In this document: one piece after another, positions 35,353 through 43,679 of the stretch
Layout of the letters: every line of letters starts with the position of its first letter
How positions within the stretch are numbered: the stretch's first letter is position 1
DNA from: Pyrinomonadaceae bacterium
GTDB lineage: Bacteria; Acidobacteriota; Blastocatellia; Pyrinomonadales; Pyrinomonadaceae
Direction: 5' to 3'
Length of the DNA stretch: 64,000 nucleotides
Assembly (NCBI GenBank): GCA_019694395.1
Contig: JAIBCC010000012.1
Coordinates: 102,124 to 166,123, forward strand
Made by a program: the position numbers and the translations under genes
The notes under the pieces: model-generated
Database searches by the model: none
Told to the model about the DNA's origin: nothing
The model's input: the letters and a program-made list of their open reading frames with translations, nothing else

Positions 35353-36999
35353 ATGAATAGAAAAATTTTTCTAATTGCAATTATTTTTGTTTTAGTTGGG
35401 GCACTTGTCGGCGGACTTTTCGGCAGAATCTCAGGGAAATCCTCTGCCAGCGGAACGATAACTAATGATTCAATCTCGCAGGATTATAAGGAAGCTTTGG
35501 ATTTGATCGATTCAAGTTATGTGACCACAATTGAACACGAAAAGATTTCTGAAAGTTCAATTCAGGCTATGCTTTGGACTTTGGATCCGCACTCATCGTT
35601 TTTCACCCGTGAAGAATTAAAAAAACTTTACGAAGACCAGCAATCAAGATTTTTTGGGATCGGTGTTTCAATTTTACAGCATCGGGATGGTGTTTATGTC
35701 CAAGCGGTTGTTCCTGATACTCCGGCAGATAAAGTTGGTTTGAAATACGGGGATCGTTTTGTCGAGGTTGACGGTAAAGATGCCAAAGACTGGACAAGTT
35801 CCGAACTATCCAGAAATGTTCGGGGCGAAGAAGGCACATTAGTCAATGTTAAAATTGAAAGAGTCGGATTTGAAAAACCTCTTGAATTTCAAATCAATCG
35901 CGGAGGAGTGCCGCTGCCCTCCATTCGCAATTATTTTATGCTCAAAGATGATATTGGGTATGTCGGTTTAGTCGGCGGGTTTCAAGAGACAACGGCAGAC
36001 GAATTAGATCAGGCAATTTCCGAACTCAAAAAACAAGGAATGAAGCAAATGATTTTGGATTTGCGGGGAAATCCCGGTGGACTTTTACCGCAAGCAGTTG
36101 AAGTTGTCAGCCGTTTTGTTCCGCGCGGACAGGTTGTTGTTTCGGTCAAAGGTCGTTCGCGTTACGCGAAACAAGAGGAACTACGAACAATTGGCGGAAA
36201 AACCGAAGATATGCCGTTGGTTGTTTTAATTAATGGGGGTTCAGCTTCTGCTTCAGAAATCGTTTCGGGAGCGATTCAGGATTATGGACGCGGAATGATC
36301 GTAGGAAGTGATTCATTTGGAAAGGGATTAGTCCAAAGAATCTTTCAATTGCCAAGCGGAACCGGGCTAACTCTGACAATGGCAAGGTATTACACGCCAT
36401 TTGGTCGTTCATTGCAAAGAGATTATTCAAACGGTTCGATCTATGAATATTACACGCATCACAATGATGATCCTTCTGATAAAGAATCAACCGATGTTGA
36501 ACCCAAACCCGTAGGAAGTCCGGTAACCACTGCCAACGGTCGGGTTCTTTATGGTGGAAGAGGGATTGAACCCGATATTAAAGCTCCGGCTTTAGCATTT
36601 ACAAATTTACGTTACCGCATAAATGAAGCCGCCTTTTTCTTTACCCGTCAGGTCGTTTCAGGAAAAATAGGCGGGTTGGAAGGTTTAAAAGTTGAGAAGC
36701 AAAAAGACGACCATATTTTGCAGCCAAATGAATTGATTGTGACGGATAAAATTTTGGAATCATTCAAAGAATTTGTGGCAAACGACAAGAAGAGTGGTCT
36801 AAATGCCGGACTTATTGATTCAAATTTGGATTATGTAAAAACACGGATTCGGGAAGAATTAGCAACCGCAAACTATTCCACCGAAGCCGGTTCTCAGGTT
36901 TTGCTAGGAATTGACCCCCAGGTTCTGAAAGCCATCGAAAGTTTTCCGGAAGCCAAAAAATTAGCTGAAAACTTTAGGAACAATACAACCATCAGTTAA
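35353..36999 (+). CDS. S41 C-terminal processing protease
   Basis: 548 residues. One N-terminal helix (about 4-26) anchors it, followed by a helical S41 N-terminal region, a PDZ domain (VQAVVPDTPADKVGLKYGDR, about 117-140) and the catalytic core with YVGLVGGFQE, GNPGG, SASASEIVSG (Ser299) and GKGLVQ (Lys324). The Ser-Lys spacing of 25 equals that of E. coli Tsp. Such CtpA/Prc-like proteases process periplasmic and wall-associated proteins. The C-terminus is about 100 residues longer than the minimal CtpA. A strong terminator follows. Confidence 0.92.
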   Translation: MNRKIFLIAIIFVLVGALVGGLFGRISGKSSASGTITNDSISQDYKEALDLIDSSYVTTIEHEKISESSIQAMLWTLDPHSSFFTREELKKLYEDQQSRFFGIGVSILQHRDGVYVQAVVPDTPADKVGLKYGDRFVEVDGKDAKDWTSSELSRNVRGEEGTLVNVKIERVGFEKPLEFQINRGGVPLPSIRNYFMLKDDIGYVGLVGGFQETTADELDQAISELKKQGMKQMILDLRGNPGGLLPQAVEVVSRFVPRGQVVVSVKGRSRYAKQEELRTIGGKTEDMPLVVLINGGSASASEIVSGAIQDYGRGMIVGSDSFGKGLVQRIFQLPSGTGLTLTMARYYTPFGRSLQRDYSNGSIYEYYTHHNDDPSDKESTDVEPKPVGSPVTTANGRVLYGGRGIEPDIKAPALAFTNLRYRINEAAFFFTRQVVSGKIGGLEGLKVEKQKDDHILQPNELIVTDKILESFKEFVANDKKSGLNAGLIDSNLDYVKTRIREELATANYSTEAGSQVLLGIDPQVLKAIESFPEAKKLAENFRNNTTIS

Positions 37000-37023
37000 A
37001 AACTGAAATTTTTGAAAATGAGG

Positions 37024-37057
37024 AAGTTGGTTGAGTAAATTCGACCAACTTTTTTTT
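37024..37057 (+). terminator. Rho-independent terminator of the C-terminal protease gene
   Basis: AAGTTGGTTGA (37024-37034) pairs with TCGACCAACTT (37041-37051) with one G-U pair; the loop is GTAAAT and seven Ts follow. Confidence 0.85.
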
Positions 37058-37146
37058 GAAAAAAATTGGAATTTTAACGGCACGTTTTGGGAAAAAACGA
37101 CAGTAATAATTGAAATCCCCCAATTGAGAGTTTTAGGAGGAAGGAA

Positions 37147-37974
37147 ATGAAAAATTTACTATTTGCAATTTTATCAATTATTGTTGTTAGTTTATCAGTT
37201 TATTCTCAGGCAGATTTAATCCAGGATAAGTCAAACGGATATAGTTTTACTGCGCCAAAAGAATGGAAAAATCAACGAACGGATGACGGCTATGTTTTTA
37301 CTAACAAAGCAGAAACTGCCAATATTGTAGTCAAACCGCATCAATACAAAGATTTTAATTCATTTGTGACAGCCGAAGTTGATCTGGAAAGTTCCGGATT
37401 CAAATTATCGGGTTCTATTCGTGATTTGGGCGACGGGGGCAGATTTGCCCGAGTTTATAAACCATCGGGCGATAAAAATCTGATCATTGATATGTTTTTT
37501 CTACTTTCTCCCTACAATGGAGGGGTTATGGTTATGAGCCTGACAAATGATTCAACCACGGCGGAAAAGGCTTATTACACTGCTTATGAGGTGGTGAAAA
37601 GTCTTGAATTTTCGCGTCCTCAACCAAGCGAACAAAATTCTCAAATCCAAGCGGCTTTTGGCGGGAAAAAACTGAGTTATTTCCATACCGGAAACGGTTA
37701 CAGTGAAAGTCATATTATTTATTTGTGTGCCTCCGGATCTTATTTTTCAAAAAGAGAAAGTTTGAGTAGTTCTTCAATCGGTTCAGGCTCGACATATAGC
37801 GAAGATGCAGGGACTTGGCGCGTTCAATCCACCAATGGTGCAGTTTTTTTGATTTTGAATTCCACTCAAGGAAAAGGACAAAAGAATTTTCAGGTTTCAA
37901 GCCGTCAGGCAGGCAATGAAATTGGATTGAACGGCAGCCGATATTTTGTGGAAACTCAGAATCAATGCAAATAA
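37147..37974 (+). CDS. Secreted PsbP/DcrB-like protein of unknown function
   Basis: 275 residues, signal peptide (MKNLLFAILSIIVVSLSVYSQA). The first half (SNGYSFTAPKEWKNQRTDDGYVF ... AEKAYYTAYEVVKSLEF) has the alpha/beta pattern of PsbP/DcrB-like domains. The second half (about 175-275) reads like a lipocalin-type domain: ESHIIYLCASGSYF, AGTWRVQSTNGAVFLIL, with Cys near 195 and near 274 that could pair. AGGAGGAAGGAA immediately precedes the ATG, a very strong RBS. No catalytic residues recognised; function unknown. Confidence 0.65.
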   Translation: MKNLLFAILSIIVVSLSVYSQADLIQDKSNGYSFTAPKEWKNQRTDDGYVFTNKAETANIVVKPHQYKDFNSFVTAEVDLESSGFKLSGSIRDLGDGGRFARVYKPSGDKNLIIDMFFLLSPYNGGVMVMSLTNDSTTAEKAYYTAYEVVKSLEFSRPQPSEQNSQIQAAFGGKKLSYFHTGNGYSESHIIYLCASGSYFSKRESLSSSSIGSGSTYSEDAGTWRVQSTNGAVFLILNSTQGKGQKNFQVSSRQAGNEIGLNGSRYFVETQNQCK

Positions 37975-37978
37975 AATT

Positions 37979-39136
37979 CTAAACAACTCGTAGAATAAAA
38001 CATTTCAAATAATAACTTTCAGGCATACCGAGCAAGATAGGATGATCGGATGCCTGCATTCTTTTTTCAATCAAATGCAGCCGTTTATGTGCATTATTGG
38101 CGGCTTCCTGTAAAACCTGAAGGAAAATTTCTTCGGTAAAATGATAAGAACACGAACAGGTAATCAATATTCCACCTTTGTTCAATAATTTCAAAGCCCG
38201 TAAATTAATTTCTTTATAGCCGCGAATGGCACCTTTTAAAGCAGCCCGATTTTTTACGAAAGCCGGTGGATCAAGCACAATCGTATCGAACTTTTCACCC
38301 GATTTTTCAAAGTCACGCAACGCATCAAACACATTTGCTGAGCGAAATTCGACATTAGAAATATTATTCAATTCCGCATTGCGTTTAGCTTGTTTAATTG
38401 CCTCATCAGAAATATCAACCGCCAAAACCGAATCACAATTCTTAGCTAAATTCAGGGCAAATCCGCCGTTAAAAGTGAAACAATCAAGAGCCCGCCCAAA
38501 CCCATAACTTCTTGAAATAAAATGATTTTCGCGCTGATCGAGAAATGAGCCGGTTTTTTGTCCATCTAAAAGAGAAATATATAATTGAACGCCATCTTGC
38601 TCAATCGTAATTTCTTCTTTAACTTCTCCGTAAAGAACCGAGTTTACCTGCTCTAAATTTTCTAAAAGACGAACTTTAGCATCATTTCTTTCGATGATTG
38701 ATTTTGGCTGAAATTCTTCGACGAGAATTTCTACAAAAATTTGTTTGAGTTTTTCCGTGGCTTGCGAAAGAGTTTGAATAACAAAATTATTGGCGTAATC
38801 ATCAACAATTAGACTTGGAATTAAATCAGCTTCGGAATTGATTAATCGGTAAGCATTAGTCTGATCTTTAGATTTTTGTCTTCGGTTTTTGGCTATGAGA
38901 ATTGCTTTGCGCCAAAAATCTTTATCAACTTCCTCGTTTTTAGTTGTAAAAATCCGTAAACTGATTTCTGATTTATCGCTGTAAAACGCCTTGCCGATAA
39001 AATTATTACCTTCATCTACAACAGTTACAATGTTTCCGCCTTCAGCTTCGATTCTGACCAAATCACTTTTATAGATCCACAAATGTCCGCCGCGAACACG
39101 TTTTGCCCCTTTTTTGTTAACCGAAATTTTTGACAT
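37979..39136 (-). CDS. rlmI: SAM-dependent rRNA methyltransferase, RlmI-like
   Basis: 385 residues: PUA-type RNA-binding domain (GAKRVRGGHLWIYKSDL, 1-75), a central domain (about 76-180) and a Rossmann methyltransferase with DCFTFNGGFALNLA (about 220), LDPPAF (about 288) and CSCSYHF (about 329). This is the architecture of RlmI/RlmK-type 23S rRNA m5C methyltransferases (KMO-like lengths of 390-400). Expected role: modification of ribosomal RNA during assembly. It converges with the preceding gene, with only 4 nt between stops, and is followed on the same strand by the chromate transporter, whose stop lies 11 nt upstream of its start. Confidence 0.88.
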   Translation of the reverse strand: MSKISVNKKGAKRVRGGHLWIYKSDLVRIEAEGGNIVTVVDEGNNFIGKAFYSDKSEISLRIFTTKNEEVDKDFWRKAILIAKNRRQKSKDQTNAYRLINSEADLIPSLIVDDYANNFVIQTLSQATEKLKQIFVEILVEEFQPKSIIERNDAKVRLLENLEQVNSVLYGEVKEEITIEQDGVQLYISLLDGQKTGSFLDQRENHFISRSYGFGRALDCFTFNGGFALNLAKNCDSVLAVDISDEAIKQAKRNAELNNISNVEFRSANVFDALRDFEKSGEKFDTIVLDPPAFVKNRAALKGAIRGYKEINLRALKLLNKGGILITCSCSYHFTEEIFLQVLQEAANNAHKRLHLIEKRMQASDHPILLGMPESYYLKCFILRVV

Positions 39137-39147
39137 AAATAAAAACT

Positions 39148-40392
39148 TTAGCCGATTAGAAAATATTTAGCCAATCCGAACAGTCCGCCCAAAATAACAA
39201 TCATTAAAACATCCGCTTTCAAAAAATAAAGACCAACAAATGAAATCACTGCCAAGGTAAGTGAAAACCAATCAATTTGTGAGTCACTAAAAATAACGGT
39301 TCCCCCAAACATCAGGGCTAAATTTAAAATCACACCAACAACCGAGGCTGTCACAAATGACAAAGCTTTGTTCAATTGGGTATTAGTGCGCAATTTTTCA
39401 ATGTAATTTGCTCCGGCAAAAATGAATAAAAAAGAGGGTAAAAAAGTCACATAAGTAGTCAAAACAGCGCATAAAATTGCAAAATAAGTTTGAGAAGTAG
39501 CATTCCAACCAGCCATAAACCCGATGAACTGCAAAACCATGATCAATGGTCCGGGGGTTGTTTCCGCTAAAGCCAATCCATCAACGGATTGTGCTGAAGT
39601 AATCCATCCATTTGAAACAACTGCTTGATTTACATAAGCCAAAACCGTATAAGCTCCGCCAAAAGTAACAAAAGCTGCTTGGGTAAAAAAGAGGTAAAGT
39701 TTTACTGATAAATTTTGGTAACCGTAAATAAAAATGAGACTTAAAAAGGGAATTAGCCAAAGAATCAGACAGACAATAATCACTTTTAAGAGTTTAGGAT
39801 AGGTAATTGGAAGTGGGGAGTCAGGAGTTTTCTTTTCTTCTGAAATTGGACTTTGAATTTTAAACTTTGGAAACAAAAGCCCAATTACTAATGATCCCAA
39901 AACAATCAACGGAAAAGGAATATGAAAGAAAAAAATTGCGATAAAGGCGAGTGCTGCAATTGCTATATGCCACTTGGATTTGAATGCTTTTTGGGCAATT
40001 TTGAAGACAGCTTCAACCACGATTGCAACAACAACTGCCTTAAATCCGTCTAAAATTGCGTTAATATGAGGAACACTGCCGAAATTAGCGTAAATGTATG
40101 AAAGAATTAATAAAAAGAAGATTGAGGGAATAACAAAAAAAGCACCGGCAACGATTCCGCCTTTGATTCCGTGCATTTTCCAACCGCAGTAAGTTGCCAA
40201 TTGCTGCGCCTCAGGACCTGGCAGCAACATACAATAATTAAGGGCATGCAAAAAATCATCATTATCGATCCATTTTTTTGTCTCGACCAATTCTTTTTGC
40301 ATCACCGCAATTTGTCCTGCTGGTCCGCCAAATGAGATAAAACCTAATTTTAACCAAAATTTAAATGCCTCTCGAAAAGTCGGAATTTCCAT
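39148..40392 (-). CDS. chrA: Chromate transporter ChrA
   Basis: 414 residues with about 10-12 membrane helices, organised as two CHR domains. The N-terminal CHR domain has FGGPAGQIAVMQKELVE and LPGPEAQQLATYCGW; the C-terminal one has FGGAYTVLAYV and ETTPGPLIMVLQFIGF, which match the FGG and PGP signatures. Long-chain ChrA proteins export chromate across the inner membrane. The loop between the halves (residues about 180-200) contains a segment encoded by a GGGGAGTCAGGAG-like repeat. The gene is divergent from phosphofructokinase. Confidence 0.88.
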   Translation of the reverse strand: MEIPTFREAFKFWLKLGFISFGGPAGQIAVMQKELVETKKWIDNDDFLHALNYCMLLPGPEAQQLATYCGWKMHGIKGGIVAGAFFVIPSIFFLLILSYIYANFGSVPHINAILDGFKAVVVAIVVEAVFKIAQKAFKSKWHIAIAALAFIAIFFFHIPFPLIVLGSLVIGLLFPKFKIQSPISEEKKTPDSPLPITYPKLLKVIIVCLILWLIPFLSLIFIYGYQNLSVKLYLFFTQAAFVTFGGAYTVLAYVNQAVVSNGWITSAQSVDGLALAETTPGPLIMVLQFIGFMAGWNATSQTYFAILCAVLTTYVTFLPSFLFIFAGANYIEKLRTNTQLNKALSFVTASVVGVILNLALMFGGTVIFSDSQIDWFSLTLAVISFVGLYFLKADVLMIVILGGLFGLAKYFLIG

Positions 40393-40475
40393 TAGGTTGA
40401 TGATAAACTAATAATTAGAAATTCGTATAACTTTAAGCCAATTTATTAATAATTTATTAACTTTCCGTTAAGGCT

Positions 40476-40504
40476 TTGTATTATTAAACAACAAAGTCTA
40501 TAAT
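40476..40504 (+). promoter_or_regulatory. Sigma-70-type promoter of the phosphofructokinase gene
   Basis: TTGTAT (40476-40481), a 17-nt spacer and TATAAT (40499-40504): the spacing is ideal and the -10 is perfect. It places the start of transcription about 30 nt before the pfk ATG. Confidence 0.75.
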
Positions 40505-40540
40505 CTTTTTTTATTTTTTACGAGAGAGCAATCATAAAAT

Positions 40541-41626
40541 ATGTATAAACAAATTGGAGTTTTGACGGGCGGTGGAGATGCCCCCGGTTTGAACGCAGTT
40601 ATCCGAGCAGCAGTCCGAACGGCTACCGGCGAATTCGGAATGAAATGTATCGGGATTGAGGACAGTTTTGAAGGAATTTTAGGCGATCCGAAAATAATAA
40701 AATTAACTAAGAAAAGCGTTGGTGGAATTCTTTCACGCGGCGGAACAATTTTAGGAACCAGAAATCGCGGGAGTTTCTGTAAAATAGTTGACGGGAAACT
40801 CTTTTTCCCCGAAATGCCGATTGAAGAAGCCTTGGAAAACCTGAAAAAACTGGAAATTGAAGCATTAATTGTGATTGGCGGTGAAGGAACTTTAGCGATT
40901 GCTGAACAATTCCGCAAACATAATTTTCCCGTGATCGGCGTTCCCAAAACGATTGATAACGATTTGTCGGCAACTGAATTTACCTTCGGTTTTCATACCG
41001 CAATTGACATTGCAACCGAAGCTCTTGATCGGCTGCACACAACCGCCGCTTCACATGACCGGATAATGATTTTAGAAGTAATGGGAAGAAATACGGGATG
41101 GATCGCTTTACATTCCGGTTTGGCAGGCAGTGCCGATATTATCTTAGTTCCTGAAATTCCGTTCTCTTTTGATTCGATTTTGGCGAAAATTCAGGAACGT
41201 GAGAAATCAGGTTCAAAATTTACCAATATAGTAGTTGCCGAAGGGGCAGTGGAAGTAGGAACGCAGCCTATTTATCTTGATCCCGAAGCCTTGCGTTTAG
41301 GCGGAGTCGGCAGTCATTTGCGCCGTCGAATTGAAGCGGCAACCGGAAAAGAATCCCGTTGCGTGGTGCTCGGACATTTACAACGGGGAGGAAGCCCAAA
41401 TGCTTTTGACAGAATGTTGGGCACGAATTTCGGAGCTTGCGCAGTCCGTGCGCTGGCAAACGGGCAGACCGGAAAAATGGTGGCTTTAAAAGCAGGTGAA
41501 GTAATTACCGTCCCTTTGAAAGATGCAATCGAAAATATCAAAAGCGTCAATGTGGAAGGACAGCTTGTCCGCACAGCCCGCGATATTGGTATTTCATTTG
41601 CGGCACCAAATGAGGCAAAACTTTAA
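40541..41626 (+). CDS. pfkA: 6-phosphofructokinase (ATP-type with Lys signature)
   Basis: 361 residues; glycolytic phosphorylation of fructose-6-phosphate. GGGDAPGLNAVIRA (about 10-23) binds the phosphate donor, VIGGEGT (about 111) has Gly in the ATP/PPi discriminator position (E. coli Gly104), PKTIDND (about 135-141) is the catalytic segment and has Lys where E. coli has Gly124. Gly-Lys is the combination described for the group III ATP-dependent or mixed-substrate PFKs. EVMGRNTGW and GHLQRGGSP follow. The promoter is good and a terminator closes the gene. Confidence 0.92.
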   Translation: MYKQIGVLTGGGDAPGLNAVIRAAVRTATGEFGMKCIGIEDSFEGILGDPKIIKLTKKSVGGILSRGGTILGTRNRGSFCKIVDGKLFFPEMPIEEALENLKKLEIEALIVIGGEGTLAIAEQFRKHNFPVIGVPKTIDNDLSATEFTFGFHTAIDIATEALDRLHTTAASHDRIMILEVMGRNTGWIALHSGLAGSADIILVPEIPFSFDSILAKIQEREKSGSKFTNIVVAEGAVEVGTQPIYLDPEALRLGGVGSHLRRRIEAATGKESRCVVLGHLQRGGSPNAFDRMLGTNFGACAVRALANGQTGKMVALKAGEVITVPLKDAIENIKSVNVEGQLVRTARDIGISFAAPNEAKL

Positions 41627-41654
41627 AAATTAAAGGCTAAAAATTATTATTCAT

Positions 41655-41690
41655 AAGTTCAAAGTTAATTATTAGCTTTGAACTTTTGTT
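41655..41690 (+). terminator. Rho-independent terminator between pfkA and greA
   Basis: AAGTTCAAAG (41655-41664) pairs perfectly with CTTTGAACTT (41676-41685), followed by TTTGTT. It ends only about 27 nt before the greA start, so greA either has its own promoter overlapping the stem or depends on read-through. Confidence 0.85.
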
Positions 41691-41716
41691 ATTTGGATTA
41701 TAAACTTAAGGCAGAT

Positions 41717-42187
41717 ATGGAAGCAGTTAGAAAGAAATTACAGCAAGAACTTGCAGAACTGGAAGAAGAACTTCGATTTAAACTCCCAAAAGAAATTCAA
41801 AAAGCCCGTGAATACGGTGATTTAAGAGAAAACGCCGAGTATAAAGCCGCTTTGGAAAGACAAAAAATTGTTATGGCTCGGGTAGTTCAATTAAGTAATC
41901 GAATTACCGAACTTGAATCAATTGATATGTCAAAAATCCCGACTGACCGCGCTGCTTACGGTTCTATAGTCGTTCTCTATGATCTTGACCGAGACGAAAA
42001 AGTTACATATAAACTGGTAACCTCAGAAGAAAGCGAACCCGAAAATGGTTTAATTTCCACGGTTTCGCCTATTGGACAGAGTTTAATGGGCAAAGAAGAA
42101 GGCGATGAGGTCAAAGTAAAAACTCCGACTGGCTGGAGAAACTTTGAAATTACCCGGCTAACCACAATTCACGATCTGGAAGAATAA
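41717..42187 (+). CDS. greA: Transcription elongation factor GreA
   Basis: 156 residues from ATG 41717, the standard length. The N-terminal coiled coil has LELEEELRFKLPKEIQKAREYGDLRENAEYKAA-type residues (the DLRENAEY acidic tip inserted into the RNA polymerase channel), and the C-terminal domain reads TYKLVTSEESEP, IGQSLMGKEEGDEV and TPTGWRNFEI. It stimulates cleavage of backtracked transcripts. An apparent upstream extension is discarded because it starts inside the pfkA terminator. AAGG lies 5-8 nt before the ATG. Confidence 0.95.
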   Translation: MEAVRKKLQQELAELEEELRFKLPKEIQKAREYGDLRENAEYKAALERQKIVMARVVQLSNRITELESIDMSKIPTDRAAYGSIVVLYDLDRDEKVTYKLVTSEESEPENGLISTVSPIGQSLMGKEEGDEVKVKTPTGWRNFEITRLTTIHDLEE

Positions 42188-42247
42188 AATTTATTGGCAA
42201 GTTTTGCGAAAATTCAGCCCAATTAACCATTTAAAAGTAGAAAAAAT

Positions 42248-42886
42248 ATGATAGGTGCAAGTATCGGAAGGGGAGCAATGGCGATCATCAATGCGATGGT
42301 GCGCGGTTTATCGTCTGCCGGGGTGCATCCAAATATTTTGACCACCATTGGTGTTACTATCAATGTCCTGTGTGGGGTTCTGTTTGGTTTAGGAGAATTC
42401 TTTTGGGCGGGTGTGGTGCTGATTCTTGCCAACTTGTTTGATATGTTGGACGGCAATGTTGCTCGTTTGAGCGGAAGAGTTTCACAATTCGGCAGTTTTC
42501 TAGATTCATCGCTTGACCGAGTTTCCGATATGGTATGCTTTATCGGAATAATGATCTTTTATGCCAGAGACATTCCCCAGCATTCAACCTTAAATGTTTA
42601 TTTAGCCGGAATGGGCTTATTAGGTTCAGTGATGGTTAGTTATACAACTGCCAAAAGCGAAGGATTTGGTATTAAAGCCAATGTCGGTTTTTTGCAGCGT
42701 CCTGAACGAATTGTCCTTTTTATTATTGGCGGTTTATCAACCTGGAATTGGGAATCAACCAGTTTTTTTGCCAACCGGATGACACAAGTGCTGTGGGTGC
42801 TTGCAATAGGTTCATTTTGGACTTTTCTTCAACGGATGTTCTACACGTGGTTTGAAATGCGAAAAATGGATGAAAGTAATCAATAG
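42248..42886 (+). CDS. CDP-alcohol phosphatidyltransferase
   Basis: 212 residues and about six membrane helices. DGNVARLSGRVSQFGSFLD and SSLD (about 68-90) fit the CDP-alcohol phosphotransferase signature DGx2ARx8Gx3Dx3D perfectly. The enzyme moves a phosphatidyl group from CDP-diacylglycerol to an alcohol such as glycerol-3-phosphate or myo-inositol phosphate; the acceptor cannot be read from the sequence. It leads a short gene string with the PGPGW-family and DUF3592-like genes. Confidence 0.85.
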   Translation: MIGASIGRGAMAIINAMVRGLSSAGVHPNILTTIGVTINVLCGVLFGLGEFFWAGVVLILANLFDMLDGNVARLSGRVSQFGSFLDSSLDRVSDMVCFIGIMIFYARDIPQHSTLNVYLAGMGLLGSVMVSYTTAKSEGFGIKANVGFLQRPERIVLFIIGGLSTWNWESTSFFANRMTQVLWVLAIGSFWTFLQRMFYTWFEMRKMDESNQ

Positions 42887-42907
42887 TTAAAGACAACAAG
42901 AAGTTTT

Positions 42908-43333
42908 ATGGAATGGTTTTCACATTTTTGGGAGTCTTTGACCTGGGATAAAATTGCACTAGGTGTTGGGTTATTCATCCTTTCATTTTCAATCAGCATC
43001 GGTGCAATTGCCTTTGTAATGGTCAAAATTCCTGAAAACTATTTCAGTTCGCATTATGAAAGGGATTTTTTACCTAACAGTCCTTTTTTTGTTCGTTGGG
43101 GCGCAGTTATTTTGAAAAATTTATTGGGCGTTATTTTGATTATTATCGGAATAATTTTGTCTTTACCCGGAGTTCCGGGACAAGGGTTACTTACTATTTT
43201 ATTGGGTTTGATTATGTTGGATATTCCCGGTAAACGTCCGCTTGAAGCAAAAATTATTCAGCGTCCGACTATTTTGAACACGATTAATAATCTAAGAGCA
43301 AAATATAATAAACCCCCGTTGGTTTTAGATTAA
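42908..43333 (+). CDS. PGPGW-type small membrane protein
   Basis: 141 residues with two strongly hydrophobic segments (about 17-41 and 72-105). The second contains LSLPGVPGQGLLTILLGLIMLDIPGK, of which the turn PGVPGQG is characteristic of the PGPGW family of putative membrane proteins. The C-terminus is basic and probably cytoplasmic. Function unknown; co-occurrence with a phospholipid-synthesis gene suggests membrane-related work. It starts 21 nt after its upstream neighbour and ends 2 nt before the next gene. Confidence 0.7.
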   Translation: MEWFSHFWESLTWDKIALGVGLFILSFSISIGAIAFVMVKIPENYFSSHYERDFLPNSPFFVRWGAVILKNLLGVILIIIGIILSLPGVPGQGLLTILLGLIMLDIPGKRPLEAKIIQRPTILNTINNLRAKYNKPPLVLD

Positions 43334-43335
43334 AA

Positions 43336-43623
43336 ATGAGCATCTTTAATATTTTCAGAAAAAAAGAAGTCGTTGATCCTGAAAAAAGAAGACGAGAGCA
43401 TTTAGGGCGTTTTGGCAGGATAACGGAAGGCACTATTTTAGACAGTGAGGCAACAGACCAAGGGGAATTGGTTTTCTACGTTTACTGCGTTGATGGAGCA
43501 GATTATGAATCTTCTGAAGTAATCCATTTTGACCAAATTACAAATTCTGTAAAATACGCGCCGGGAGCAAAAATTGGTGTTCGTTATGATCCGCGGCAGC
43601 ACGCAAATTCGATCTTGGTTTGA
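43336..43623 (+). CDS. DUF3592-like small protein
   Basis: 95 residues, soluble. Basic N-terminus (NIFRKKEVVDPEKRRR) is followed by a small beta-domain: GTILDSEATDQ, VFYVYCVDGADYESSEVI and IGVRYDPRQHANSILV. The final YDPRxxxxSxL element is the typical closing strand of DUF3592 proteins, which normally follow membrane helices; here none is present. The function is unknown. It is separated from accC by a terminator. Confidence 0.55.
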   Translation: MSIFNIFRKKEVVDPEKRRREHLGRFGRITEGTILDSEATDQGELVFYVYCVDGADYESSEVIHFDQITNSVKYAPGAKIGVRYDPRQHANSILV

Positions 43624-43648
43624 TTAACTGAAAACTTTTAGGTTTAAT

Positions 43649-43679
43649 AGGTTGTGTAACTTCTTGCACAGCCTTTTTT
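43649..43679 (+). terminator. Terminator abutting the accC start codon
   Basis: AGGTTGTG (43649-43656) pairs with CACAGCCT (43667-43674, one G-U), and six Ts run straight into the accC ATG at 43680. The hairpin therefore occupies the position of the accC RBS. Confidence 0.75.

Noticed and set aside
37079..37094. Second sigma-54 promoter (GGCACGTTTT) before the PsbP/DcrB-like gene
   Set aside because: The -12 TTGC element is missing at the required distance.
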